DNA of 64,000 nt from Actinomadura livida (GCF_014648675.1 NZ_BMRO01000012.1:61318-125317); one strand, 5' to 3'; counted from the stretch's first letter, positions 1-8,376 are shown. Notes: generated by a model not told the origin, from the letters alone. Translations and numbers: made by a program.

Positions 1-734
1 CCCTCGGGCGGATGACGGCGCCCGCGCTGGCCTGGTGCGGGGCGGCCGTCTCCGCCGCCGTCGTCTTCCCGCTGGCCACCCTCGCCTACTGGCTGCTGAC
101 GGGGCAGCGCTCCACGTGGGACCTCCCCAGGCTCGCCGAGACCGCGGGCGCCACGCTCGGCGCCGCCGCGGCCGGGGCCCTGCTCACCACCGCGCTCGCG
201 CTGCCGGTCGGCGTGGTCGCGGCCCGCTACCGGGGACGCGCCGCGGAACTGCTGGAGCAGGCGGCCTACGCCGGGCACGCCCTGCCCGGCATCACCGTCG
301 CCCTCGCGCTGGTCTTCTTCGCGGTCCGCTACGTCCATCCGATCTACCAGGAACTGCCGCTGCTGGTCTGCGCCTACGCGGTGCTGTTCCTGCCGATCGC
401 GGTCACCGCCACCCGCGCGGCCGTCCTGCAGTCCCCGCCCGTGCTGGAGGACGTCGCCCGCTCGCTCGGGCACCGCCCGCTGCGCGTGCTCCGGACCATC
501 ACCGTGCCGCTCGCCGCACCAGGCGTCGCGGCGGGCGCCGCGCTCACGTTCGTGGTCTGCATGAAGGAACTGCCGGCCACCCTGCTGCTCCGTCCCACGG
601 GCATGGACACCCTCGCCACCCGGCTGTGGACGGAGACCGGCGTCGGGGCCTACGCCGACGCCGCGCCCTACGCCGCCGTGCTGATCCTGCTCGCGGCGGT
701 CCCCTCGTACCTCCTCGGGAGGCATCGCACATGA
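1..734 (+). CDS. ABC transporter permease, ferric-iron (FbpB) type, 3' part only
   Basis: This is the C-terminal half of an inner-membrane permease that would move iron(III) or a similar ligand across the cytoplasmic membrane. The frame is already open at the left edge (first full codon at base 3), so the gene starts outside the window; family members are about 520 residues and about 240 are visible. Several hydrophobic segments are present, the ATPase-coupling loop lies around the SLGHRPLRVLRTITVPL region, and the run KELPATLLLRPTGMDTLATR is typical of FbpB-type permeases. It overlaps the following ATPase gene by 4 bases (ATGA at 731-734), so the two are co-transcribed and translationally coupled. 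The substrate assignment is inferred from family resemblance; thiamine or another anion is possible. Confidence 0.85.
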   Translation, partial: LGRMTAPALAWCGAAVSAAVVFPLATLAYWLLTGQRSTWDLPRLAETAGATLGAAAAGALLTTALALPVGVVAARYRGRAAELLEQAAYAGHALPGITVALALVFFAVRYVHPIYQELPLLVCAYAVLFLPIAVTATRAAVLQSPPVLEDVARSLGHRPLRVLRTITVPLAAPGVAAGAALTFVVCMKELPATLLLRPTGMDTLATRLWTETGVGAYADAAPYAAVLILLAAVPSYLLGRHRT

Positions 735-1786
735 CCGAACTGCGGATCGAGGGCCTGACCAAGGCGTACGGCCCGGACGCCACCGTCCTGGACGGGCTCG
801 ACCTCACCGTCCCCGCCGGGTCGCTGGCCGCCGTGCTCGGCCCGTCCGGCTGCGGCAAGACCACCCTCCTGCGCGTCATCGCGGGCTTCCTGCGCGCCGA
901 CGCGGGGACCGTCACCGTCGGGGACCGCCTTCTCGCCGGGCCCGGGACGCACGTCCCGCCGGAACGCCGCCGCATCGGCATCGTGCCGCAGGAGGGCGCG
1001 CTGTTCCCGCACCTCAGCGTGGCCCGCAACGTCGCCTTCGGCGTCGCCGACCGGGCCGCGCGCCGCCGCCGCGCCGCGGCGATGCTCGACCTGGTCGGCC
1101 TCGCGGGATACGGCGACCGGATGCCGCACGAGCTGTCCGGCGGGCAGCAGCAGCGCGTCGCCCTGGCCCGCGCCCTCGCCCCCGAGCCCGCGCTCGTCCT
1201 GCTCGACGAGCCGTTCAACGCGCTGGACAGCGCGCTGCGCGCCGGAGTGCGGGCCGACATCCGCGCGGCGCTGCGCGCCACCGGCGCCACCGCCGTCCTC
1301 GTCACCCACGACCAGCAGGAGGCCCTGTCCACCGCCGACCTCGTCGCCGTCGTCCGGGACGGGCGGATCGCCCAGTGCGGTCCCCCGCACGAGGTCTACA
1401 CCCGGCCCGCCGACCCCTGGGTCGCCGGGTTCGTCGGCGACGCCGTCCTGCTGCCCGCGCACGCCGCCGCGGGCACCGCCACCACCGCGCTCGGCAGCGT
1501 TGAGCTGCGCACGCCCGCGGCCGTGCCGGAGGGCACCGTCATACTGCGGCCCGAGCAGCTGCGGCTCACCGAACCCGGCGGGACCGGCGACACCGGCGGG
1601 ACCGTGCACGGCGCGACGGTGACCGACGTCCGCTACTACGGGCACGACGCCATGGTCACGGTCGTCGCCGACGGCGTCGACACGCCCGTCGACATCCGCG
1701 TCGCCGGCCACTCGCCGTTCCGGCCGGGCGACCGTGCGGGCGTGCAGGTCACGGGGCGGGCGGGCTTCCATCCCGGGCGGCCTTGA
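731..1786 (+). CDS. ABC transporter ATP-binding protein, FbpC/PotA type
   Basis: The 351-residue protein is the cytoplasmic ATPase of the transporter whose permease precedes it. It shows Walker A (GPSGCGKTT), Q-loop, the signature LSGGQQQR, Walker B (LVLLDEPF) and the H-loop (VTHDQ), in order over the first 220 residues. A C-terminal regulatory TOBE-like domain (about residues 270-350, including VTDVRYYGHDAMVTV) is usual for iron, polyamine and sugar importers. The ATG at 731 is chosen because it gives the 4-base overlap with the permease and begins exactly at the conserved domain (MTELRIEGLTKAYG). The matching substrate-binding protein is not in the window and probably lies upstream. Confidence 0.9.
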   Translation: MTELRIEGLTKAYGPDATVLDGLDLTVPAGSLAAVLGPSGCGKTTLLRVIAGFLRADAGTVTVGDRLLAGPGTHVPPERRRIGIVPQEGALFPHLSVARNVAFGVADRAARRRRAAAMLDLVGLAGYGDRMPHELSGGQQQRVALARALAPEPALVLLDEPFNALDSALRAGVRADIRAALRATGATAVLVTHDQQEALSTADLVAVVRDGRIAQCGPPHEVYTRPADPWVAGFVGDAVLLPAHAAAGTATTALGSVELRTPAAVPEGTVILRPEQLRLTEPGGTGDTGGTVHGATVTDVRYYGHDAMVTVVADGVDTPVDIRVAGHSPFRPGDRAGVQVTGRAGFHPGRP

Positions 1787-1828
1787 GCCGCACCTTTCCC
1801 CCGGCCGCGCCCTGGGTACGACAATCCA

Positions 1829-2947
1829 GTGGAGCTCAACGCACCAGACCGCACACTGCGGATCGGCGGGCGTCCGCTGCCGGTCGTGGGCCCGGCCCGC
1901 ATGTACGTCTGCGGGATCACCCCGTACGACGCGACCCACCTCGGGCACGCCCGGACGTTCGTCTGGGCCGACGTGGCCGCCCGGGTCCTGCGGCACGCGG
2001 GCGGTGAGGTGCGCGTGTGCCGCAACGTCACCGATGTCGACGACGTGCTGAACCAGGCCGCGCACCGGGCGGGCAGCCCGTACGACAGCTTCGCCGCCGT
2101 CCAGCAGTTCTACTTCGAGCGCGACCTCGACGCGCTCGGCGTCCACCCGGTGGACCACCGGCCTCGGGCGCACACCCACGTCCGGGAGGTCGTCGCGCTC
2201 GCCCAGGGGCTCCTCGCGTCCGGCCACGCCTATGTCCGGGACGGGGCGGTCTACTTCCGCGGCGCCGATGTCCCCGGCCGCGCGGGGGTCGACGACGAGC
2301 GGGCGCATGACCTGATGGCCGAGTACGGCGACGAGCCCGGCAACCCGGGCAAGGAGCATCCGTTCGACGTCGCCGTCTGGCGGCCGTCGCACGCCGGGGA
2401 GCCCGCCTGGCCCGGCCCGTGGGGCCCGGGCCGGCCCGGCTGGCACGCCGAGTGCGCCGCGATGGCCATGGCGACGTTCGGGCCCGCGCTCGACCTGCAC
2501 TCCGGCGGCACCGACCTGCGTTTCCCCCACCACGCCTACGAGACCGCGCTCACCGAGGCGCTGACCGGCGTGCGGCCGTTCTCCCGCGCCTGGCTGCACA
2601 TCGGCATGGTCTGCCGCGAGGGCGCCAAGATGGCCAAGTCGACCGGCAACCTCGTCCTGGTCTCCGAGCTGCTGCAGAGCCGTCCCGCCACCGCCGTCCG
2701 GCTCATGCTGATCACCGCCCCCTGGCGGGACGACTGGGACTGCACGCCCGCCGCCCTCGACGCCGCCGTCGCCCGCCTGGACGCCCTCCGCGCCGGCGCG
2801 GGCCGCCGCGCCTCGTCCCCGGCGGCGGAGGCGGCGGCGACACGCGCCCTGCTCGACGACCTCGACGTGGGCACTGCGCTGGCGATCGCCGAGGAGGAGG
2901 GCGGCAGCACCGCCCGCATGGTCCTCCACGTGCTGGCGCTCGGCTGA
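1829..2947 (+). CDS. MshC/cysteinyl-tRNA-synthetase-like cysteine ligase
   Basis: The 372-residue protein belongs to the class I CysRS/MshC family, which activates cysteine with ATP and joins it either to tRNA or to glucosaminyl-inositol (mycothiol synthesis). The opening MYVCGITPYDATHLGHA is the MshC/CysRS signature with the HIGH-like motif and a zinc cysteine. GWHAECAAMA and FPHH supply the remaining zinc ligands and KMAKST is the KMSKS-type loop. It is close to MshC in length (MshC about 410, full CysRS about 460) but lacks the usual MshC N-terminal leader and much of the C-terminal helical part. The start is a GTG at 1829. It could be the housekeeping mshC or a paralogue that cysteinylates another amine; sequence alone does not decide. 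Confidence 0.75.
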   Translation: MELNAPDRTLRIGGRPLPVVGPARMYVCGITPYDATHLGHARTFVWADVAARVLRHAGGEVRVCRNVTDVDDVLNQAAHRAGSPYDSFAAVQQFYFERDLDALGVHPVDHRPRAHTHVREVVALAQGLLASGHAYVRDGAVYFRGADVPGRAGVDDERAHDLMAEYGDEPGNPGKEHPFDVAVWRPSHAGEPAWPGPWGPGRPGWHAECAAMAMATFGPALDLHSGGTDLRFPHHAYETALTEALTGVRPFSRAWLHIGMVCREGAKMAKSTGNLVLVSELLQSRPATAVRLMLITAPWRDDWDCTPAALDAAVARLDALRAGAGRRASSPAAEAAATRALLDDLDVGTALAIAEEEGGSTARMVLHVLALG

Positions 2948-2964
2948 GGCTCCCCCGAACACGC

Positions 2965-2996
2965 CGAAGGGCGCCCACCGTGGTGGACGCCCTTCG
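2965..2996. terminator. hairpin terminator between convergent genes
   Basis: A 14-bp stem with one mismatch (arms 2965-2978 and 2983-2996) closes a 4-base loop. It lies between the ends of the convergent ligase gene (2947) and DoxX gene (3014), so it can serve both strands. There is no U-tract, which is common in high-GC actinomycetes. Confidence 0.7.
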
Positions 2997-3013
2997 CGTG
3001 CGGTTCGGTCAGG

Positions 3014-3577
3014 TCACTTGAGGATGGGGAAGCGCTGGGCCAGGCGGGTGCCGCTCCACCGTTCGCCCAGGCCGAGGGTGTCGCCGGCCTTGACCAGCGC
3101 GAGCCCGATCAGGACGATCGCGTAGATCAGGTGGTCGTCCATGAAGGGGTTGTTCTCCGGGGGCAGGACGGCCGTCCACATCAGGACCAGCAAGAGCGCG
3201 CCGCCGGCGGCGGCGATCCGCATCCCGATGCCCAGGATGAGCGCGGCGCCGATGCCCGCCAGGCCGATCATGAAGAGCCAGTCGGCCCAGGCCGCACCGG
3301 CGAGGTCGTTGTAGAGGCCGGCGAACGGGCCCTGCGGCGCGTTGGCCAGGAACCCCTCGGTGGGGCTGGCACCATCGATCCACGCCTTGTCCGCGGGGGT
3401 CGCGTAGCCCAGCCCGAACAGCTTGTCCACGAACGCCCAGGCGAAGATCCAGCCCAGCGCCAGCCGGGCCACCGCCCACACATACCGCGCCGCGGGCGAC
3501 TCGGTCAGCGGCTTGGCGGCCACCACCCGGACCCGGGCGCCGCGTCCCGCAGACGTCTTGTGTTCCGAGAGTGCCAT
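3014..3577 (-). CDS. DoxX-family membrane protein
   Basis: The 187-residue integral membrane protein resembles DoxX/thiosulfate:quinone-oxidoreductase small-subunit-like proteins. It starts with a short cytoplasmic tail, then hydrophobic helices at about residues 32-50, 98-118, 121-140 and 150-165, with the recognisable run LGWIFAWAFVDKLFGLGY near the first helix. DoxX proteins have been linked to thiol/redox homeostasis at the membrane; a precise reaction cannot be assigned here. The ATG at 3577 follows a GAGAGG ribosome site. It is transcribed alone, divergently from the TetR gene at 3797. Confidence 0.75.
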   Translation of the reverse strand: MALSEHKTSAGRGARVRVVAAKPLTESPAARYVWAVARLALGWIFAWAFVDKLFGLGYATPADKAWIDGASPTEGFLANAPQGPFAGLYNDLAGAAWADWLFMIGLAGIGAALILGIGMRIAAAGGALLLVLMWTAVLPPENNPFMDDHLIYAIVLIGLALVKAGDTLGLGERWSGTRLAQRFPILK

Positions 3578-3690
3578 CGCCTCTCACCTTCCATCGCATC
3601 GCCTTTTGCTTCGCCTTCAGTCAATCCCCGCCGCCACCTGGGCCGTAGATCCGATAGGCGCACGATCATCGGGACCAAGGTCCCTACGGC

Positions 3691-3786
3691 TCAGCGATGC
3701 GGAACGACCACGACCGGGCACTCCGCGCGGCCCACCACTCCATGCCCGACGAAGCCGCGCCGGATGGAGCCCCGGTGCCCGTGAGA
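3691..3786 (-). pseudogene. remnant of a universal stress protein C-terminus
   Basis: On the minus strand about 31 residues ending in a stop read SHGHRGSIRRGFVG...AECPVVVVPHR. This matches the glycine-rich nucleotide-binding loop and the final beta strand (hxCPVxVV) of UspA-type stress proteins. Nothing resembling the rest of the domain is present: upstream on the minus strand it runs straight into the TetR gene. Compared with intact family members a few residues appear missing between GF and the VVGRA helix. I read it as a decayed fragment; chance similarity cannot be excluded because the stretch is short. Confidence 0.35.
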
Positions 3787-3796
3787 TGCTGCGGGT

Positions 3797-4435
3797 GTGA
3801 CGACGACCGGGGCTGGGGGACCGCCTGCGCGGCGGCGGCGCGGGCGTCCCGGATACGACCAGGAGACGATCCTGCGGACGGCGGTGGAGCTGTTCAACCG
3901 CCGGGGGTACGACGCCACGAGCATGGGCGACCTGGCCAAGGAGCTGGGGCTGACGAAGCCGGCGATCTACCACCACGTCGCGGGCAAGGAGCAGCTGCTC
4001 AGCCTCGCTCTGGACGACGCCCTCGACGAGCTCACCGCCGTCGTGGCCGAGGCGTCCCGCGAGCGTGCCGGGACGACCGCGCACGAGCGGCTGCGCGAGG
4101 TGGTGCGGCGCAGTGTCGAGGTGCTCGTGGCGCACCAGCCGTCCGTCACGCTGCTGCTGCGGGTCCGCGGGAACAGCCCGGTCGAGCTGGCCGCGCTGGA
4201 GCGGCGCCGCTGGCTCGACGACCGCCTCGCCGCGCTCGTCGCCGACGCCGTCAAGGAGGGCGCGCTGCGCGACGACGTGCCGCCCGCGCTGGTGAGCCGG
4301 CTGCTGTTCGGCATGGTGAACTCGCTGGTCGAGTGGTACCGGGCGGACGGCGCGTACGACACCGCGACCGTCGCCGGGGCGATCACGACCATGGCCTTCG
4401 ACGGCCTGGCCCGGCACGGGTTTCAGGCGTCGTAG
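3797..4435 (+). CDS. TetR-family regulator, PaaR-like
   Basis: The 212-residue protein has an N-terminal TetR helix-turn-helix (about residues 18-64: ILRTAVELFNRRGYDATSM through TKPAIYHHVAGKEQLL) and a helical ligand-binding domain with a FGMVNSLVEWYR dimer helix typical of the TetR_C group that includes phenylacetyl-CoA-responsive regulators. The start is GTG 3797; the basic N-terminal extension RRRRGRPG probably aids DNA binding. It converges with paaE and overlaps its 3' end by 13 bases. Its position beside the paa operon and the TetR-like palindrome in front of paaA suggest that it represses paaABCDE until phenylacetyl-CoA binds; this is inference. Confidence 0.8.
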   Translation: MTTTGAGGPPARRRRGRPGYDQETILRTAVELFNRRGYDATSMGDLAKELGLTKPAIYHHVAGKEQLLSLALDDALDELTAVVAEASRERAGTTAHERLREVVRRSVEVLVAHQPSVTLLLRVRGNSPVELAALERRRWLDDRLAALVADAVKEGALRDDVPPALVSRLLFGMVNSLVEWYRADGAYDTATVAGAITTMAFDGLARHGFQAS

Positions 4436-5505
4436 TCGATCGTGACCCGGTCGGCGGCGGGGAACGTCTGGCAGGTGAGGACGAAACCGGCGGCCAGCTC
4501 GGACTCCTCCAGCGCGTAGTTGCGGCGCATGTCGACCTCGCCCTCGCGGACGACGGCGCGGCACGTCCCGCACACGCCGCCCTTGCAGGCGAACGGCAGG
4601 TCGGCGCGCGACGCCTGGGCGCCCTCGAGGAGGGTCGTGTCGCGGGGGACGGCCGACGTCGTGCGGAGGCCGTCCAGGATCATGGTCAGCTCCGTCGTCG
4701 CGCCCGCCGGGACGTCCGCGGCCCGCCGCGGCTGGGGCGGGGGCTCGTCCACGTAGAACAGCTCGACGTGCACCTTCGCCGGGACGGCGAGCTCACCGAG
4801 CACCGCCCGCGCGTCCTCGATCATCTGCAGCGGCCCGCAGAGCCAGACGTGGTCGTACGTCTCCGCAGGCAGGAGGTCGGTGAGCAGGCGGCGCAGGCGG
4901 TCCCGGTCCAGCCGACCGGAGAACAGCTCGACGTCGCGCGGCTCGCGGGACAGGACGTGGACCAGCTGGAACCGGGCGCCGTACCGGTTCTTCAGGTCGC
5001 CGAGCTCCTCGGCGAACATCACCGTCCGGCTCGTCCGGTTGCCGTACAGGAGCGAGACCCGGGCGCCGGGGTGGGTCAGGACCGTGGACGCGACCGACAG
5101 CATCGGGGTGATGCCCGACCCCGCGGCGATGCACAGGTGCCGCTCACCGGTCGCCGGGTCCGCTCGCCAGGAGCCGGCCGGCGGCTGCACCTCGATCCGG
5201 GTCCCCGGCACGACCTCGCGGACGAGCCAGGACGAGAAGAAGCCGTCCGGGATCTCGCGGACGCCGATGCGCGGCGCCTCCCCGGCGGCGGCGCAGATCG
5301 AGTAGGACCGGCGGTGCTCCACCCCGTCCACGAAGCGGCGCAGGGTGAGCGACTGCCCGGCCTCGAACGCGTACGCCTCGCGTAGTTCGGCGGGCACGTC
5401 GAACGTGATCGCCGCGGCGTCCTCGCACACATGCTCGACCGCCGCCACGGTCAGTGTGTGGAACCCCGTGGCCGGCCGGGTCCGCGCGGGGGCCGGAGTG
5501 GTCAT
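4423..5505 (-). CDS. paaE: phenylacetyl-CoA epoxidase reductase subunit PaaE
   Basis: The 360-residue protein passes electrons from NAD(P)H to the PaaAC diiron oxygenase. An FAD-binding ferredoxin-reductase domain (about 14-115, with RRSYSICA) is followed by the NAD-binding domain (GSGITPM, then YGNRTSRTVMF and the CGPLQMI run). A C-terminal plant-type 2Fe-2S domain carries CKGGVCGTC plus a fourth cysteine in VLTCQTF. Length and domain order match PaaE. Its start codon shares one base with the paaD stop (TGATG at 5503-5507). It is the last gene of the operon and its 3' end overlaps the convergent TetR gene. Confidence 0.95.
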   Translation of the reverse strand: MTTPAPARTRPATGFHTLTVAAVEHVCEDAAAITFDVPAELREAYAFEAGQSLTLRRFVDGVEHRRSYSICAAAGEAPRIGVREIPDGFFSSWLVREVVPGTRIEVQPPAGSWRADPATGERHLCIAAGSGITPMLSVASTVLTHPGARVSLLYGNRTSRTVMFAEELGDLKNRYGARFQLVHVLSREPRDVELFSGRLDRDRLRRLLTDLLPAETYDHVWLCGPLQMIEDARAVLGELAVPAKVHVELFYVDEPPPQPRRAADVPAGATTELTMILDGLRTTSAVPRDTTLLEGAQASRADLPFACKGGVCGTCRAVVREGEVDMRRNYALEESELAAGFVLTCQTFPAADRVTIDYDA

Positions 5506-6032
5506 CAGATCTCCCTGACGTGCTCGAACGGTTCGAGGCAGTCGGTGCAGCGGTAGAGCGCCTTGCAGGCGGTGGAGCCGAACTCCGAGGTCAGCCGGGT
5601 GTTCGCGGAGCCGCAGCGGGGGCAGGCGAGGGCGCGGCGCGTCGGCCCGAGGTTGATGCCGACCGGCCCGTCCGCGCGGCGCGCCGGGCCGGGTGGGGAC
5701 AGCCCGGCCGCCCGCAGCGCGGCCCGGCCGCGCTCGGAGATCCAGTCGCTCGACCAGGGCGGGTAGAGGACGACGCGCACCTCCACCCGGGGGAACCCGG
5801 CGCCGTTCAGCCGGTGGACGAGGTCGTCGCGCATGGTGGCCATGGCCGGGCAGCCGGTGTAGGTGGGGGTGATCGACGCGACGACCACCTCGCCGCCGTC
5901 CCCGCGTTCCACCGCGACGTCGCGCAGGACGCCGAGGTCGGCGAGGGTGAGCATCGGCATCTCCGGGTCGCGGACCTGCGCGGCGGCCTCGGCGGCGCGT
6001 TCCCTCGCGGGTAGGTGCGGGACGGTCACCAT
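5505..6032 (-). CDS. paaD: phenylacetyl-CoA epoxidase assembly protein PaaD
   Basis: The 175-residue protein is the MIP18/SufT-like member of the Paa complex, needed for iron-sulfur or diiron maturation of the epoxidase. An N-terminal DUF59 fold is visible (DPEMPMLTLADLG; the conserved TPTYTGCPAM with C61), and a C-terminal zinc-ribbon-like part has Cys137, Cys140, Cys156, Cys162 and Cys165. ATG 6032 is preferred over GTG 6029 and gives a 7-base overlap with the end of paaC, indicating coupled translation. Confidence 0.93.
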   Translation of the reverse strand: MVTVPHLPARERAAEAAAQVRDPEMPMLTLADLGVLRDVAVERGDGGEVVVASITPTYTGCPAMATMRDDLVHRLNGAGFPRVEVRVVLYPPWSSDWISERGRAALRAAGLSPPGPARRADGPVGINLGPTRRALACPRCGSANTRLTSEFGSTACKALYRCTDCLEPFEHVREI

Positions 6033-6964
6033 CGGCCCTCCGGGTGCGCGCGGGCGACCACCTGCATCTCGGCGAGGAGCAGGCTGAACGCCTCGGTGTG
6101 CATGCCGTGCCGGCCCGTCCGACCGCCGACACCGGCCAGCGCCGGGCGGTCCGGGCGGTCGACGCCGCTCACGGCGAAGACCTGGTCGAGGACGGCGTCC
6201 ACCTCGCCGGCCATCGACGCGGGGTCGACGCCGACGCCCGCTTCCGCGAGGGAGAGCTCCAGGGGGTGCGGGGAGACGAGTTCGGGCTTGAGCGGCCACA
6301 ACTCGTCCAGGGCCGTGAGGAGCCTGCGGCGCGATTCCTCGGTGCCCTGCGCGAGGGTGAGGAACCAGCGGCCCGCCCAGTCGCGGTGGTAGGTGACCTC
6401 CTTGACGCCCTTGGCCGCGACCGCCGCCAGCACCGCGTCCCTGCTCGCGCGGAGCCGTTCGAGCAGCGCGAGCCGGGCCACCGAGAACAGGAGCAGCCGG
6501 ACGACGACGTGCGCGAAGTCGCCGTTCGCCACCTCTGTGAGGCGCACGTTGCGGAACTGCTCGGCCTCCCGGAAGAACGCCAGCGCGTCCTCGGCGGGGA
6601 CGGGCGATCCGTCCGGGAGCGGCGGCACGGCGCCCGGGTCGGCGGCGGCGGCCCGCGCCAGCAGCAGGCGCGCCTGGCCGAGGAGGTCGAGGGCCATGTT
6701 CGCCAGCGCGATGTCCTCTTCGAGGTCGGGCGCGCGGCTGCACCACTCCGACAGCCGCTGCGACATGATCAGCGCGTCGTCGCCGAGCATGAGGCAGTAC
6801 CGGGCGAGTCCGGCGTGGTCGACGCCGTCCGGCACGGTCGTGTCGACCCCGGCGAGCGGGTCCTCGAAGTCGGTGCCGAACGCCCACCGGGAGTCGTCCC
6901 CGCCTTCGATCAACCCGTCGAAGATGCTGCCCTCGTCGTGGGTCAGGTGCGGGTCGTTGGTCAT
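6026..6964 (-). CDS. paaC: phenylacetyl-CoA epoxidase structural subunit PaaC
   Basis: The 312-residue protein is the non-catalytic ferritin-like partner that forms the heterotetrameric core with PaaA. The helical sequence with DDALIMSQRLSEWCSRAP, EDIALANMALDLLGQAR and the KEVTYHRDWAGRWFLTLAQG segment is characteristic of PaaC. It lies 16 bases after paaB and overlaps paaD, in the standard actinobacterial order A-B-C-D-E. Confidence 0.95.
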   Translation of the reverse strand: MTNDPHLTHDEGSIFDGLIEGGDDSRWAFGTDFEDPLAGVDTTVPDGVDHAGLARYCLMLGDDALIMSQRLSEWCSRAPDLEEDIALANMALDLLGQARLLLARAAAADPGAVPPLPDGSPVPAEDALAFFREAEQFRNVRLTEVANGDFAHVVVRLLLFSVARLALLERLRASRDAVLAAVAAKGVKEVTYHRDWAGRWFLTLAQGTEESRRRLLTALDELWPLKPELVSPHPLELSLAEAGVGVDPASMAGEVDAVLDQVFAVSGVDRPDRPALAGVGGRTGRHGMHTEAFSLLLAEMQVVARAHPEGRW

Positions 6965-6980
6965 GTGCGGTGCCCTCCGG

Positions 6981-7289
6981 TCACATGTGCGGGACGTTCC
7001 CGGGGATCTCGTAGAACGTCGGGTGCCGGTAGACCTTGTCGCCGCTCGGCGCGAAGAGGGGGTCCTTCTCGTCCGGGCTCGACGCGGTGATGGCGTCGGC
7101 GCGCACGACCCAGATGCTCACGCCCTCGTTGCGGCGCGTGTAGACGTCGCGGGCGTGCCGCAGGGCCATCGTGTCGTCGGGGGCGTGCAGCGACCCGACG
7201 TGGACGTGGTTGAGCCCGCGCTTGCCCCGCACGAACACTTCGTAGAGCGGCCATTCCCGCCGGTCCGCGCCCTGGCTGCCGCCGGTCAT
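6981..7289 (-). CDS. paaB: phenylacetyl-CoA epoxidase subunit PaaB
   Basis: The 102-residue protein is the small subunit that bridges PaaAC dimers in the epoxidase. It begins after a short leader with WPLYEVFVRGKRGLNHVHVG, the family hallmark, and ends in the HPTFYEIP motif. Its ATG (7289) overlaps the paaA stop by four bases (ATGA), so translation is coupled to paaA. Confidence 0.95.
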   Translation of the reverse strand: MTGGSQGADRREWPLYEVFVRGKRGLNHVHVGSLHAPDDTMALRHARDVYTRRNEGVSIWVVRADAITASSPDEKDPLFAPSGDKVYRHPTFYEIPGNVPHM

Positions 7290-8248
7290 GCGGCACCTCC
7301 CTCGGTCGAGCGGTTCGCGAACGCGGTGGCCGCCTCCCGCACCCAGGCGCCGTCCTCGTGGGCGGCGCGGCGGTGGGCCATCCGCTGCGCGTTGCACGGC
7401 CCGTTCCCGGCGATGACCGCGGCGAGCTCCTCCCAGTCCGGCTCGCCGAAGTCGTAGTGCCCGCGCTCCTCGTTCCAGCGCAGGCCGGGGTCGGGCAGCG
7501 TCACACCGAGCGCCTCGGCCTGCGGGACGGTCATGTCCACGAACTTCTGCCGGAGCTCGTCGTTGGAGTTGCGCTTGACGCCCCACGCCATCGACCGCGC
7601 GCTGTTGGGGGACGCGGCGTCCGGCGGCCCGAACATCATCAGCGACGGCCACCAGAACCGGTCGACCGACTCCTGCACCATCTCCCGCTGGGCGCCGGTG
7701 CCGCGCATCATCGTCATCAGCAGCTCGTAGCCCTGCCGCTGGTGGAACGACTCCTCCTTGCAGATGCGGATCATCGCGCGGCCGTAGGGCCCGTAGGAGG
7801 TGCGGCAGAGCGGCACCTGGTTGACGATCGCGGCGCCGTCGACGAGCCAGCCGATCGTGCCGACGTCGGCGTAGGACAGCGTCGGGTAGTTGAAGATCGA
7901 GGAGTACTTCTGCCGGCCGGACAGCAGCAGCTCGGTCAGCTCGGCGCGGGACACGCCGAGCGTCTCGCACGCCGAGTACAGGTAGAGGCCGTGCCCGGCC
8001 TCGTCCTGGACCTTGGCCAGCAGGATCGCCTTGCGGCGCAGGGACGGGGCGCGGCCGATCCAGTTGCCCTCGGGCTGCATCCCGATGATCTCGGAGTGCG
8101 CGTGCTGGGCGATCTGCCGCACGAGCGTCCTGCGGTAGGCGTCCGGCATCCAGTCCCGGGGCTCGATGCGGTCGTGGCGCGCGATCGTCGCGTCGAAGGC
8201 CGCCTGGAGCCGCTCCTCCAGTTCCGGCTCCACCGGAGTCGTGGTCAT
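7286..8248 (-). CDS. paaA: phenylacetyl-CoA 1,2-epoxidase catalytic subunit PaaA
   Basis: The 320-residue bacterial multicomponent monooxygenase subunit epoxidises the ring of phenylacetyl-CoA. Diiron ligands are visible as Glu53 (HSEIIG), Glu83/His86 (DEAGH) and Glu166/His169 (KEESFH). It is the first gene of a five-gene operon with overlaps or very short gaps throughout. The start at 8248 is preceded by a GGAGGGG ribosome site. A TetR-like palindrome lies 20 bases upstream. The remaining phenylacetate genes (paaK ligase, paaG, paaZ and others) are not in this window, although an enoyl-CoA hydratase lies at the far right end. Confidence 0.96.
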   Translation of the reverse strand: MTTTPVEPELEERLQAAFDATIARHDRIEPRDWMPDAYRRTLVRQIAQHAHSEIIGMQPEGNWIGRAPSLRRKAILLAKVQDEAGHGLYLYSACETLGVSRAELTELLLSGRQKYSSIFNYPTLSYADVGTIGWLVDGAAIVNQVPLCRTSYGPYGRAMIRICKEESFHQRQGYELLMTMMRGTGAQREMVQESVDRFWWPSLMMFGPPDAASPNSARSMAWGVKRNSNDELRQKFVDMTVPQAEALGVTLPDPGLRWNEERGHYDFGEPDWEELAAVIAGNGPCNAQRMAHRRAAHEDGAWVREAATAFANRSTEGGAA

Positions 8249-8267
8249 CCGTCCCCTCCGCGGCGCA

Positions 8268-8291
8268 ATTACTTATCGCTCGGTCAGTAAT
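8268..8291. promoter_or_regulatory. palindrome upstream of paaA, putative TetR/PaaR operator
   Basis: The 24-bp site has perfect outer arms ATTACT...AGTAAT and an inner CCGA/GCGA core; nine of twelve positions of the half-sites match. It is unusually A+T rich for the region and sits 20-43 bases before the paaA start, where a repressor would block the promoter. Assignment to the TetR protein at 3797 is inferred from proximity. Confidence 0.5.
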
Positions 8292-8376
8292 AGGGTCGCA
8301 CGGCGCCCCGGGACGGCGCAACAGGCCGCGGTCAAGGTTGCGGAGACTCTCGGGAGATCGGCTCGGCCCCGGGAGG

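Noticed and set aside
35..730. In-frame N-terminal extension of the ABC ATPase
   Set aside because: The extension is arginine/proline-rich and overlaps the permease in another frame; the ATGA junction at 731 gives the normal start.
668..2962. Open frame of 764 codons on the minus strand
   Set aside because: It lies antisense to the ABC ATPase and the MshC-like ligase, has the Gly/Arg/Ala-rich composition expected of a shadow in high-GC DNA, and shows no family motif.
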